DNA of 64,000 nt from Acanthochromis polyacanthus (GCF_021347895.1 NC_067134.1:27130152-27194151), one strand, 5' to 3'. Counted from the stretch's first letter, positions 47,469 to 59,202 are shown. Numbers and translations are program-made. The notes: generated from the sequence alone by a model not told the origin.

Positions 47469-47969
47469 CCACCACATAACTGAACAGACTGGTGAGGAGG
47501 GTCGGTTCTGTGCTGGACTGTTCCTTGGACTCCATAGAGGAGGTGGGTGAGAGGAGGATGTTGGCAAAGCTCACATCCATCAGGGGCAACCCCTCCCACC
47601 CACTGCATGACACTGTGGAGTCTCAAAGTAGCAATTTCAGCAGTAGACTGAGACACCTAACCTACAAGATGGAACGCTATCGCAAGTCATTCATTCCATC
47701 TGCCATAAGACTTTATAACACCAGCATCACTGGCTGATGTTTACACAAAAATGGACTGTCTCACACAATCCCTTACTACATAATATGCAGTTCTCTTGTA
47801 CTTCACATCATTCCATAAGCCACCTTTCCCATCCTACACTCCTATTGTGCTTGCTATTATGATTAACATTATATTGTTGTTTATTGTTCCTATTGTTGTA
47901 TGATGTATGCTGCTGTAACATGGGAAAATCCCCGGAAACGGGGAGTAATAAAGGATTATCTTATCTTAT
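47469..47969 (+). mobile_element. 3' end of an L2/Rex-like LINE
   Basis: Truncated non-LTR retrotransposon: the end of the reverse-transcriptase frame (listed separately), an AT-rich 3' UTR, a stem-loop CCCCG-GAAA-CGGGG (47930-47943) and a TAATAAAGGATTATCTTATCTTA tail. The stem-loop plus short repeat tail is the usual 3' signature recognised by such reverse transcriptases. It adjoins the ATGG minisatellite directly. Confidence 0.75.
47480..47737 (+). pseudogene. LINE reverse-transcriptase C-terminal remnant
   Basis: An open frame of 85 codons without a genuine ATG start, preceded by an in-frame stop at 47477-47479. It contains RRVGSVLDCSLDS, GNPSHPLHD and YKMERYRKSFIPSAIRLYN and ends TGA at 47735-47737. 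This matches the C-terminal tail of L2/Rex-type LINE proteins and parallels the minus-strand remnant at 13212-13340. Catalytic domains are absent, so it is a dead fragment. Confidence 0.75.
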
Positions 47970-50389
47970 AATGTTGTTGTTGTAGTTAATTGGGATGGAG
48001 CTAACTACTGTATGTGATGTTTGGTAGTTTCATCGATTCATGAAAAAATATTTCAGGTTTTGTTTGCAAAAAGTAAAAGTGAGAAGTGAATGGTAAATAT
48101 CGCCTTCGAGGAGTAAAACATAAAATATTTCCCGCTGTAATGCTGTGGAGTAGGAACCACCTGAAACTGATCTGAAACTCCACAAAGCTCTGGTCTGCCT
48201 GAAGATGTGCTGGAAGCTGAAACGGCCTCACCTTTTGCTGATGCTTGGAGAGCCTGTGTGCTTTACCTTCATGCAAATGTTGGACTTGATTATGCTAATA
48301 TATTATTATGTTAATGGTGTCCATTTTTAATAATGCATGATGTTGGCATACTGATAATGCATTGCATTTATTGTCATGCAAATTCCAGGTTAGACGCTTA
48401 TTAATTGACACTTATTAAAGATTCTAAATCAGACACAGGAATAAGCTTTGATTTGGTTAAAATAATTAATAATTTGATTTCCTAAATAAACTGCAAATGT
48501 CTGCCCTTTCCTCTGACAGCCTTTCATTGGGGCCTATCTGTCTTATCTACATGGTATCATTCACCATTCAAGATCAGAGATGTTCTTTAGGTTTTAAACA
48601 GCTGGTGGCTGTTATCAGTCCAGCTCTTCTCTTACGAGGCTCCTGAGCTGCCATCATCAAGATTCAAAGGCGCCAAAAATCAGATGTATTTGATCGCGCA
48701 GCCCCCTCGCTAACAGGGAGTCAGACGTGAGTCATCCTCACTCCGATGCCCACCTCCCTCGGCAGAAAAACTTAAAACGTGCCTTTTCCGGCGTCACAGG
48801 AGGGTACCTTCAGAAACACTCTCTTGCTTTTTTTTCCTCTTCTTCTTCTTCTTTTTTTTTTGTTGTTGTCAGATCGGCGCCGCTTGCGGAGTGTTCACAG
48901 GCACTCAGGGACGGGCTGTCGCGTTAGCGGTGAGTGGCAGACCGACCGACTGACAGCCAGCGAGGTTGTCTCTGGAGGATTCCTACTGAGGAGGTGTCGC
49001 TGAGTGAACTATCAGGGACTGTGATGTGCATTAGGCTGTGCAAGAGACCTCCACATAGACAGGGTTTTTTTCTTTTAGAGTGTGTGTGTGTGGTGTTGGG
49101 AGGGGGCTGTTTGTGGGTGACATTATGAGAGATTCATTAGCTGTCTACCTTTTTTCACATCATTACTCATCAGAGTCTTTCATCTTTCCAGAAAGTGATG
49201 GACAGGTTGAAATAACTCGATTTCTGCCTCTCTGATTGATTTTATCACAGCACATACTGTACCAGCACCATGATCTGATCATCATCTGATGTTTTCCTTT
49301 ACTGCCAGGAGAATCCCTCACTGCTGCACTCATTCTATTTTCTCCACAGTGTTGGAGGTGTAGTTTCCTATGTGATTTTTTTCTCGGCCATAATGCCACA
49401 TCGTGTATAACTGCCGATGGAGACATCCAATTAGTAGCAGTCAGGCTGTGTTAGCTTAGTTAAGAACACACACCTACACACACACACATCACACGTTTTC
49501 GCAGATGTACAAACACACACACCCACTCGGGGCGAGGGAATGGATGCACACAGAAAATGCACACAACCACTTGCTGTTTCCACATGAGTACACTCGGTGG
49601 GGATGGGGGATGGGAGGCCTGAGACGGGGATCGTGGCAGCAGCGGCGGTGATGGTGGTGGTGGTGTGGTGGCAATCTCACCCAATCATGTGTACTGGGAA
49701 TGACTTCATTAGGAGAGCCTGTAGAAGTCCACTGCCTGGGAATTGCATTTGCGGCAGAGACTGGAGGGAGGAATGGAGCGGAGGAAGAAGCAGGAATGAG
49801 TCCTGAATCCCTCTTTTATCTGGCGTGTGATGGAGAGATCCAAATCAACAGCTGTCAGTCAGCTGGGCCCCAGGGCGAAGGCCTCCAGCGGTGGGGGAGA
49901 ATAGGGCAGGGGGTGGGATGGATACGAGGAGAGGTGGTGGAAAGATGGAAGAGGGGCTGGGGAGGACAGGGTCTGACTGATGAGGTGAGTGTCAACCCTG
50001 GGATCCAGCACAGGTTTATCACATCATCTCCTGGTTCACACAGGTTGTGCATGATGATTTACATTTTTAGACATCCAACTATTTACAAGTATAATCCTGC
50101 ATTTATCAGACTCCTGAGGAAATGTGTTGAGAGTTAAACCAGCACTGAAAACACTCCTGCCTGGGGGAGTAAAAATCGTACTCTGATGAGTTCAGGGAAT
50201 AAAATAAAGAGTTGTGTGGTTTCCAGCCTTTTTCATCAGATGAGGATGAATTCAGCTAACCTGTCAGTGACACCACCTGTCCTTTTCCTGCTGTGTTTAT
50301 ACCTGAATAAAACTGCAGGGCGTTTACCACTATAGATTATTATTAATGCAGACATACAATGTTTAGGTCAGTTTGGTTTACCCACCACT
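47970..50389. other. intergenic sequence without genes
   Basis: 48420-48700 is clean and AT/GC balanced and may be regulatory. CA patches lie at 49466-49490 and 49514-49524. A (GGT/GGC) patch lies at 49630-49672. Frames here are short and lack splice support. Confidence 0.35.
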
Positions 50390-51270
50390 GCAGCCAGTAC
50401 ACAATGTATACACAGCATTTGTTTTAGCCAGTTATGCCTTAATTTTAACTGTTTTAACACAAGCGAATTATGTTAGCCAGTTACCTATTAGTAATTTATT
50501 GAAACATTTATAATTTAGCTAATTGTTTATATAATTTATTCAATAATTTTAGCAACTTCTTCCACATTTATTTACTACCTTGAGCTATTTTAGCTGTTTT
50601 TCACTCCTAGCTTACTATTTCAACCATAACTGTTTAGCCATGACTCTTTGCTAACTGTTTCCACAGATTCCTTGCTCTTTTAGCTAACTATTTTAATCAT
50701 GAAACCCTTTAGCTAACCATTTGTTAGCTAAAGTTAAATGTTTTCAAATACTATTCAACAATCTCAGCAACTGCTTTCACTATTTGTTTATTTGCTAACT
50801 TTAGCTATTTCAGCTGTTTATCCGCTCCTTCTAGCTAACTATTTCAACCGTAACTATTTAGCCATGGCACTTAGCTAACTGTTTCAACAGTTTATTCTTC
50901 GCGATTAGCTAACTGTTTTAACATTGGCTCTCTTTAGCTGAGTATATCTTAGCTTAAGTTAAATAAGTTAAATGTTTTCAAATACTATGAATTACCATTA
51001 CCCCCCCATTACTTTAGATCTGTTTATCCACTCCTTCTAGCTAACTATTTCAACTATAACTGTTTATCCTTGACTCTTAGCTAACTGTTTCAACAGTTTG
51101 TTTGCTTTTAGCTCACTATTTTAACCATGAAGTTAAATTAGTTAGCTAAATGTTTTCAAAAACTGTTAACTATTTCAGCCATTTTCCTCCATTACTTTTA
51201 GCTACCTCAACTGTTTATTTACTACTTTTAGCTAACGTTACAACAACAATGTACCCATTGCTTTCAAACT
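50390..51270 (+). repeat. degenerate tandem repeat rich in TTTTAGCTAACTATTTCAAC
   Basis: Many diverged copies of TTAGCTAACTGTTTCAAC and CTGTTTATCC-CTCCTTCTAGC. A longer unit is marked by gttaaatgttttcaaatactat (near 50733 and 50967) and gctaaatgttttcaaaaactgtt (near 51145), giving a higher-order period of about 180-235 bp. It is strand-asymmetric and has no coding meaning. Confidence 0.8.
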
Positions 51271-53454
51271 GTTTTAACTATTTCGACTATTTTTTAGCTA
51301 TTTGTGTATTTACTTACTTACTAATAAAATTTCTTTCTACTAATTTAATTTATTATTATTAGCACATTGTTTCAGCTTCCTTGCTTTCTTGATAACTTGT
51401 TTTCATTCTGCAAGGTGTATGGGCTTGAAGCACAGCTGATTCAACATCTGGGTACAGGTATTAAGAACCTTCCCACGGGGATATCATTGGTTGGGGATCA
51501 ATGATCTATGAAACAACACTCATTCACAGCTTCAATCTCATATTATACACAAATAATTAATTGCAAATACAATTAAAGATACTGGGTTATGTGATGCTCA
51601 AGTCCATGCATATATCTCCATCCTCTTAACCTTCATGTCTTAAGGCCCCTAACAGGTTAGGCCTCTGGAGCTTCTCCACTTAGAACTGATTTGTTACTCT
51701 GATTACCACACAAACCTCCCTCTTTTTTTGGGATTTCTTTCATTTTCACAGGATCCCACCATCTATTCCTCATTACTGTACAAAAGCAGGCGACTATGTA
51801 AATAGCATACTTCTCACAGTCAAATTCCTGTAATAAACACAAACAATCCTGCTGTTGCCGACTTCCGAGATGAGGGGGAGTGCAGAGCAGATGCAGAGAG
51901 AGAGATGTGACTGTTTGAGCGCCACGAAGGTCACTCCAGATTGAGAAGTTTGTCAAAATGTGATGACATCAGCAGTCTGTAAACTGTTATTGGCCTTAGC
52001 TGAGCATCGGCCACGTACAAACTGTCTGAAATTACCGAGAGGAAGAAAGAATAAAGAGAGAGAGAAAACACACATACACACACAGCCAAACTGACTGCCA
52101 CCACTCTGCCAGAAATGATTGCCTCCGAGGTTTCTTTTTTCTTCTCCCATCTCCCCTTGTTCACCCATGCCTTTCCTCCCCCTCCACCACCAACAACACA
52201 ACTCATATCCCCATCCCCCTCTGTCTTTCTGCCTCGTGCTCACATGGTTGTACTGTAGAAGGCAGCCTGCCAGATATGTGTAAGCTTCTAGGAAAGAAGG
52301 AAAGGAAGAGGAGGAGGGTGGGGTGGGGGGGAGCTCGATCTGGATTTAATGACATTAAACATGGTTTTTATGCTCAATAAGAGGCCTATATTATGATTGA
52401 TCCAAGACAGTCAACACTTTATCTGGACACAAATGGAATCGTCTGTCACTGAGTCTATTGAGTCATCAATATCCGCTGTAGTTATTTCTCTTTTTTCCCC
52501 TCCTGGATCGTTTACAGTGAGTAATCATCTGTCTGGTCGCTCGCGTCTCAGGGGTTTGATCGGATAGCACTTTTGAACACCGGCGGAAACCTGCCTGACA
52601 ATCCAACAAGCCACTCACTGAAGATTGAGAGGGCCCCATTATGTCGGCTGCCTGTGGCCATATCAGAAGGCTTTTCTTCTCTCTCCTCTCGCCTCTACAT
52701 AACACACAGCGGTAAATAAATCACATCTCCGACTCTGCTTATCGATCGGCCCTGCTCTGAGCTCTTTTTTTTTCCTCTCCGTGTCTGCTCGTTCTTCTCC
52801 GCAGGATGAATTGTTGCTTTGTGTATTGAGGAGGGCGAGACTGTCAAAACACAGAGGTGCGGGGTCAAAACAGAAAGGAGACCGAGAGAACAGGAATACG
52901 CTCCGACTGCATGACCCACTGCGATGCTGCGTAGTTAGCCTCGATTAAGCTCCATATTAATCGAAATAATTTCAATTAGTGGCAGCTTTTTGCGTTTGCC
53001 TTCCTGGAGGGTTGGCCTGCGTTCAGCTGGGACCGCTCTATTGGTGCCATTGTTTCAGGCAAGATCAATTAGTTACAGAGAAATAATTGAACCCATTCAG
53101 AACACTTATTTAACCAAGACATGCATACAGCTCAATTAAGCGAAGCTGGGAAATTCAAGGTGATTTGCTGTTACACGGGACATTCATCTTAAGGATGGTT
53201 GGCCGTTTAAGACGAAATCATTTGGATTTAAACAGACTGATAACACTGAAATAGACTGGATTATCACTCTGAGTGATTTAGATTCTAAACAGAATGAAAA
53301 GCAAAATAATTTAAGAGACTCACTCAGAGAGCGCAGTCCTCCTCCAAGGCTGTCCATTCCCCCATATGGCACGGTCAGAAATGCAGCATTTGTTTATTAG
53401 TTATTGATGATCAGAAATCACAGCAACATAGAATGTGTCCTTTTAATACAGATG
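51271..53454. other. intergenic sequence with a strong candidate conserved element at 52920-53190
   Basis: No gene. 52920-53190 is repeat-free with dense homeodomain-like cores: cgattaagctccatattaatcg, aataatttcaattagtgg, agatcaattagttacagagaaataattg and ctcaattaagcg. 52330-52480 is similar but weaker. A G7 run lies at 52326-52332. Frames on the minus strand at 51931-52243 are CA-repeat translations. Confidence 0.4.
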
Positions 53455-53706
53455 CACCCACAAACAAAATGACTTTGCGCTGAGCACAGGTGTGTGCTAT
53501 GCATGTGTACGTTATGTACGGATACCGAATCGCGGGACCTAAATATGCAGCTGGAATTGATGGGACTCAGAAACACCCCCACAATTTAATCAGCTGTTCC
53601 TTGGATCATTTCCAACGGATAAGTCCTGATAAGTCCTCAGCGGTGGATTTGTAGTAGGATCACAATCATGTGATCATGTAGTGTTCACTTGTTGTCATGG
53701 TTACAG
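53455..53706 (-). repeat. dispersed fish repeat, inverted partner of 22393-22650
   Basis: The reverse complement reads CTGTAACCATGACAACAAG, then CCGCTGAGGACTTAT, TTAAATTGTGGGGGTGTTTC, TGAGTCCCATCAA, ATTCGGTATCCGTACA and CACACCTGTGCTC. All of these are present in the same order at 22393-22630. The two copies lie 31 kb apart in opposite orientation. Confidence 0.8.
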
Positions 53707-53985
53707 TGCCTTGGGTTGTAGGATGCTCAACTCGGTCGGGATCCTTGGAGTTTGGAGGCCTGGTCGGTGGGTGTTTGTCATGTTCCTCTAGTCATTTCTG
53801 AGCAGTTTGTGTTGTGTGAGGAAGGTTGTTGGAGTGACATTGCCATTGGGCGTGTGCTTGGCCTGCAACAATGTCCACATAATACACACGGTACAAGTCA
53901 ACGTGACATCCACATGAATGCCTGATTCCAAGGTTTCTGAGCAAAGCATTGCATTGTAGTGTAATAATCAGTGTTTAACTATATA
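53707..53985. repeat. fragment of a high-copy interspersed repeat
   Basis: The phrases gtttggaggcctggtc, tttgtcatgttcctctag, gcctgcaacaatgtccac and gtgacatccacatgaatgcctg, then caaggtttctgagca, match a repeat I recall from fish genomes, where they read TTTGTCATGTTCCTCAA and CAACAATGTTTAGGTAGG. The class is uncertain (LINE or DNA element). It abuts the inverted repeat copy before it. Confidence 0.4.
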
Positions 53986-55902
53986 CTCCAAGAAGTGCAG
54001 CTTCAAATCCCTCTGCAATCCTGAATTAAACCCCCTAAAAACTCATCTCTGCACTTTAAATTTCACATTTTTGAGGATCTTTCCCCTATGAAAATATTTC
54101 CTTCTTGTTTCAGATCTATAAAGTCCCCACTTCTGTCTACTGACCATCATGGATCTACAGCTCAAACACTGTAAAACTACTCTATATTATACAACGGCAA
54201 ACTGTATTATTCAGAGATGCAAACACGTGTATAGTAATAAATGAGAGTGCTCCGCGAAATCATAATAATATGGTAGAAAGTGAGCAGAAAATCATTGACA
54301 TCTGGGGTTTTGCAGTTTTGTTTGCTGCTAACATTCTTGTTTGGTAACAGGGTTGAGCCTAAATGCAGTAGATTGGATACAGCATTTGAAAGGTTTCAGA
54401 TTTGATACACAGAACGAATATAAGATTAATTTCTGAAAATCTCAGTCACACCTCAGCCCTGGTGAAGCTACAGTCCCTCTACATCTGTGAAAGGGTTAAG
54501 TAAGGTGGGCTCCTGAGGCAGAAAACGTCCTATGACTAGCAATCAGCACTAATAAGATCCATCTTCTCTTAAAAGACTCAGTGAAAAGCCCTAAATCCAT
54601 TCTGAACACATTCAAAGGGGAGATAGAAGAAGGAGCTATGCGCTGTGATGTTTTCATGTCCCTCAATCTCTCTCTCTGTCTCTCTGCCTCATTCTATCTT
54701 TTTCTTTCCCCCTTCCACTTCATTATCATTCCCAGGTTATCCCGGCAGCCGAGTGAATCTGGAGCACAAATGAATTAAGGGAGAATTAAGGAGCCTGTGC
54801 AAAGTGAAGCCTTTCCAAATCTCAGTGCAGATGAAAGGTGGACCTGCTCATACATGTGTGCACACACTCAAACGCGTGCTCGCATGCGTCCACAGCACTC
54901 ATCCCCACCACCCACCCACCCACACACACAGACTCCCTATGTGTACTATGTGGAGGATACGCGTCCGTAGATTTGTGGATGTCAGTGAGTGTTTGTTGGA
55001 CGTGTTTGTCCTCACCTTGCTTCTGGGCCTCGTGCCAAGCACAACTTCCTGCAGTCCACGGCCAAGGCAACACAATGGCGCTTAACGTAGCCCACCACCC
55101 TCCCAGCATATTATATCAGCTGGGGGAAAAGTTGTTCAAAGACAGGACAAAGAAGTGTGCATAGCGTTCTACAAAAACATATACAGGTGCTGTATACACA
55201 CACACACATATATACGTATATGTGCTCCTACTGAATATGTGAATGGAGAACAATAAATGCAAATGATGCGCTCTGTAAGAGGAGAGTGGGAGATGTAGGA
55301 TTTATTTCCCCTCCATGTATGACGTGGAGGACACAGCAGAGAAGTGTGACATTGAAATGGTTCAGTGGAATTTGAAAAAGTGACTTTTTCTCGGCTAACC
55401 TCAGTTTCATTCCCAGCTGAGGCGACGGATGTAAGTTTCTCACCACGAACAAAAGTTCACGTTTTACAATGACACACCATTTACTCTGTGATTTCTTGTG
55501 AAGTCAATATGTTTAAATTCCCTTGCTGAATTGGTTTGTGTTGCTCTGAAAGAAGACTAATATTAACAGTGAATAAGAATCAGGAGAATGCACTTAAAGC
55601 TGCTATATTCTGCATTTTTATATCAACAACGGATCAGATAACTATGCAGAATGTGGACGGTGTTGCTTTTAGTGACAAAACCACAGAGAATGATCGGTAA
55701 AGTGCAGTTAGTTGTTTGTAATGTTTTAGTGTATTTTTACTTGTTCGTTGAATATTTGTCCTGCAGCTTTGACCGTTTGTCAGCTTTGTCAGCTTTGACC
55801 GTTAGGGGTTATTAACCCTATCCCTAACCCTATAATATAAAGGCATCTTCATTTTAAGTATTTAATGGAATATTTAGAAACCAGATGTTTCATTTAAGAG
55901 TT
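53986..55902. other. intergenic sequence without genes
   Basis: AT-rich with CA patches near 54920-54930 and 55195-55215. Frames at 54804-55164 run across these patches and resemble no protein. A short TAACCCTATCCCTAACCCTA stretch (55814-55834) is too short to be telomeric. Confidence 0.35.
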
Positions 55903-55911
55903 GGTGGAGAC

Positions 55912-56485
55912 TAGCCTAGCCGCGCTAGACAACCCACGGCAACAAATTTAATTCTCTGCCAGGGTGGGTCTAGTTACCCTCCATAAGTCTCGAGGCTGGA
56001 TTCTCCTAAAACTGGCCGGACCAATCACCATGAAGTGTAGAGTCAGAAGGCGGGCGTAACTAAGTGACAGCAGAGGCGCGATGATTCTGACAGAAACAAC
56101 CGGCGCACAATAAACAGTTATCTTTGGACTCGGCTTTGGCCACAGCCCTTAAAGATTTGAAGCTAAAATTCAACTTGAAAGATAAACAAAGGACGGCACT
56201 GAAGTGTTTCATTGAGAAGAAAGACGTATTTGGACTTATGCCGACGGGATATGGCAAATCCTTAATATACCAGTTGGCTCCGCTGGTTGGGAAGCTAATG
56301 GGACTTAGCCACAATCCGCCGGCGCTCTAGGAACTACGTCAGCCTATTCGTTGCGCTGATTGGTTGTATACCTACCCAACTGCTGCAGAGTGATTTGAAA
56401 GACAACCTTTTAGCCCGCCTCCCTCCCTGTCGACCGGCCCTAGACCCTTGTGCCTTCAGAACATGGGTCTAGCGTGGCTAGGCTA
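55912..56485. mobile_element. 574-bp TIR element with 9-bp target duplication
   Basis: Ends TAGCCTAGCCGCGCTAGAC and, in reverse, TAGCCTAGCCACGCTAGAC: 19-bp inverted repeats with one mismatch. Flanks GGTGGAGAC at 55903-55911 and 56486-56494 are identical, a perfect 9-bp target duplication. That size suggests a Mutator/MULE-like or related superfamily, though an 8-bp reading is possible. The interior carries a helicase-like coding fragment (56091-56330) and no transposase, so it is a non-autonomous derivative. Confidence 0.8.
56091..56330 (+). pseudogene. RecQ-type helicase N-terminal fragment inside the TIR element
   Basis: An open frame of about 79 codons with no ATG at its start (in-frame stops at 56082 and 56088 precede it), ending TAG at 56328-56330. 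It contains LKDKQRTALKCFIEKKDVF then LMPTGYGKSLIYQLAPL, the N-terminal helix and Walker A (GYGKS) of RecQ-like DNA helicases. All later helicase motifs are missing. It is either a captured host exon or the remnant of a helicase encoded by the full-length parent transposon; the sequence alone cannot decide. Confidence 0.65.
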
Positions 56486-56494
56486 GGTGGAGAC

Positions 56495-58740
56495 CAAATC
56501 ACAGCTAAAAGGGATGGGAGTTAATTGGATGGATCGAAGGCCCTGATTTTGAAAATACAAGTGAATACAAGTGACGCCCAGTTGTCAGGAGACCCAGCCT
56601 ACACCGCCGCCGCCCCCACATCTTCACCCTGCTCAGCAGGAATCAAAGGCAGCGAGAACAGAGATGGGGATGAGGGAGAAAAACGTTTCCATAGTGGCCT
56701 TTAAAGCTCCACTATTTTGGAATTTAAAAAGCTAAACGTGACAAGTACATTCGTCTTCCTTCTCCTTCACACCCCGCTGTAGTTTCTGTTCCTTCCATAA
56801 AACTGGTTATAAGTTTGCTTTGTTTTGATTTAATATAATCTGCTCTGATCGCGTGTTAGTCCTCCAGTCATTATCTTCTCATCTCCTAGTCATACAGTAG
56901 TCCCCGGAAGGTATGGAAAAGCTGTTGCATCGATTTCACACGAATGCAGATTGATCCGGCTGAATTTGCATGGGAATCCATTCCACTGGAGCCGAGAGAT
57001 CATAATCGATCAGATGGGATAAAGCCTGTATCTGGCCTGCTTGGCTTCCAAAGGTTAAGGTGAAAATTAATTTGCTTGTTTGTTAGTTACATTTCAATCC
57101 TGTAATTAAGTCTTGCAAATGATTAAAATGTAAAACAATGGAGCAATGAATGTGACTTTGATTGCTTGTTTTTTCTATTCGATAACGTGATCTGTTGGCC
57201 TGATGACCGTGCTTGCAGAATCCTAATGAAGGTGAGGGAGCTGCTGAAGGCTTGGAGAAACAACACATCTTTCCTTGACATAAGTTTATTTCACTTTAGC
57301 CTTATATAGGAGATTTCAGTGTTTAAATGGTGGAGCTGAACTTACAACTTAAAAGTGTTCTATCCTAAGACATGCAGATTAATGGAGACCAATTACAGCT
57401 TGTTTTTCTGGAGATTTTACATTTGAATTTGACATTTTGCGGAGAGATCTTTACATTTGATATGTAGTTGGAGAAACATAAAGAATGGAAAAAGTAAAAA
57501 TCAAAAAAATACCAGTCCGCTAACACTTCAAAATAGACTACATTATATGTCGTTGGTTTTGCTCCTATACAACCAGAAACATAAGCATTGTAGGCCTGTT
57601 TTTTGTAGGTGTACAGTTAATGTTTCATAAGGTGTCATTCATTTCAATTGTAACTCTGAACGAGAAAGTGAGTGAGTGACCTTCCCAAAAACACATTTTG
57701 ATAAGCTTCCAGCATCATTCTAATGGTTGGCTGTAACTTTCTGGTTAAAACCTGATTTGGAACAGATTACACATCTGTGTTTCTGAGTTGCGGCTGCTTC
57801 AAACAGCAGAAAAAGTCAGACTTTTGTTTATATCAGGATTAGCTAACTCACTACATGAGGCCATTGTTTACAAAATGGACATGATGCTGCATTGAAGTGA
57901 ACATGAATGTAATGATTGAGAGCCTAAAATCAGGTGTGGAGTGTTTATTGAGACAACAAAATGAGGTAGAATTAAAATCATTATCTCTTATTTTTGTGAC
58001 TAAAAGAGTCGCCACCTGCTGGCTATCACCGTGTATTGCAATTAAATAGATATAGTAGAAAAGTGCAAAAATAACTGGATATATATAAACAAGATTAGTA
58101 TATGTAGGTAGTAGTACTACATTTCTACTTGAGTGTGCTGCTGAGCTGAATATCCAGGGAATTATAGTCCTCCAACGGCTTGCTTTTATAAGGAAAAGGA
58201 ACTTTAAACAGTGCAGGCCAATACAGACATCCATAAACCGTTTGAACTTGTGCCACTCAGACAGCAGTCAGTGAAGTTTTTATGTCTGTCAGGAGGAAAG
58301 AGCTTGTCAAATTCAATCTGAAGCTCCAAAAACATACCACTCTGCCAGAACTTAGAAATCTAAGCAATTAATGCTTCATGTTTCATGTGTTTGATCCCTA
58401 CACAACTAAGAATGGAAGCAAGTAGACATTTTTCTTGACAGTTAATGCAGCTCTTAGATACTGGAGATGGCTGACTACAGCATTTTTCAGCATTTTTTAG
58501 ATTATTGGTGCCATTTTTTAAAAAAACCCTGAAGAATAAATGTAGAAAAGTTAAGACATTTCAACAAAAAAAATTAAACATTTCAGCACAGTTAGAATTT
58601 GTGTTATTTAAAGTTTTGACACCATCCTTTAATATCAGTGTTCTGTTAAAGCTAAATGTAACATATTACAAAATTATATTATTTTTCTGTGTTTTATTAA
58701 ATGTTTTTGTCTTACAATGAGAGTAGTATTAAAGTTTAAA
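56495..58740. other. intergenic sequence with candidate conserved segment 56850-57280
   Basis: No gene. 56850-57280 is repeat-free and balanced, with gctgaatttgcatggg, gatcataatcgatcag, aaaattaatttgc and ctgtaattaag blocks, resembling vertebrate enhancers. The rest is AT-rich. The gtcgccacctgctgg at 58009 is a motif common in fish repeats. Confidence 0.35.
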
Positions 58741-58746
58741 AGTGAC

Positions 58747-58806
58747 AGGAAGTTGTCAGGAACAGGAAGTGGTCAGTAACAGGAAGTAACAGGTCAATCA
58801 GGAAGT
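58747..58806 (+). repeat. 17-bp minisatellite with four AGGAAGT (ETS-type) motifs
   Basis: AGGAAGT occurs at 58747, 58764, 58781 and 58800, with gtcag-aac between them, so the unit is 17 bp (last spacing 19). Each motif contains a GGAA core as bound by ETS factors. Function is unknown. Confidence 0.75.
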
Positions 58807-58965
58807 AAGTCCAGTGTAAGCCTAAGCACTGCTGTTCTGGGTGAATCCAGCGACATCCACATGCATGCTATACCTTTTGCAGCATTGTGGGTATGTAGTG
58901 ACTTATATTGCCTTCATGTACGATGGCTAAAGTTTGTTTCTGGACTGTGTTACATTTAGAAGCTT

Positions 58966-59202
58966 TCTCCAGCTACGAGCTAACGCAACGTAGCATCAGA
59001 ACACAGGAGTGATGGTTGCTGGAAATGTTCCTCTGTACCCCTATGGAGATATTCCATTAAACATTTACAGCTAGAATAATCATTTACCACATTTACAATG
59101 TCAAGGCTGGATTTATCATTCATTTAATGTCATATTCGTTGCTGCTTTTCTTCAAAATTATGGACATTTCTCAGTGACCACAAACTTTTAAGCAGTAGTG
59201 TA
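58966..59202. repeat. Tc1-like dispersed repeat, copy B
   Basis: Matches 14036-14264 through cacaggagtgatggttgctgg and the following 80 bp. It ends GGACATTTCTCAGTGACC plus acaaacttttaagcagtagtgta. The intact Tc1 element lies immediately after it (TA at 59205-59206), so the younger element landed at the border of the older one. Confidence 0.6.

Noticed and set aside
55814..55834. Telomere-like TAACCCTATCCCTAACCCTA
   Set aside because: Only about three imperfect units in unique sequence; too short to suggest an interstitial telomere.
58105..58125. Palindromic gtagtactac resembling a let-7-like core
   Set aside because: No precursor-length hairpin surrounds it and the seed does not match let-7.
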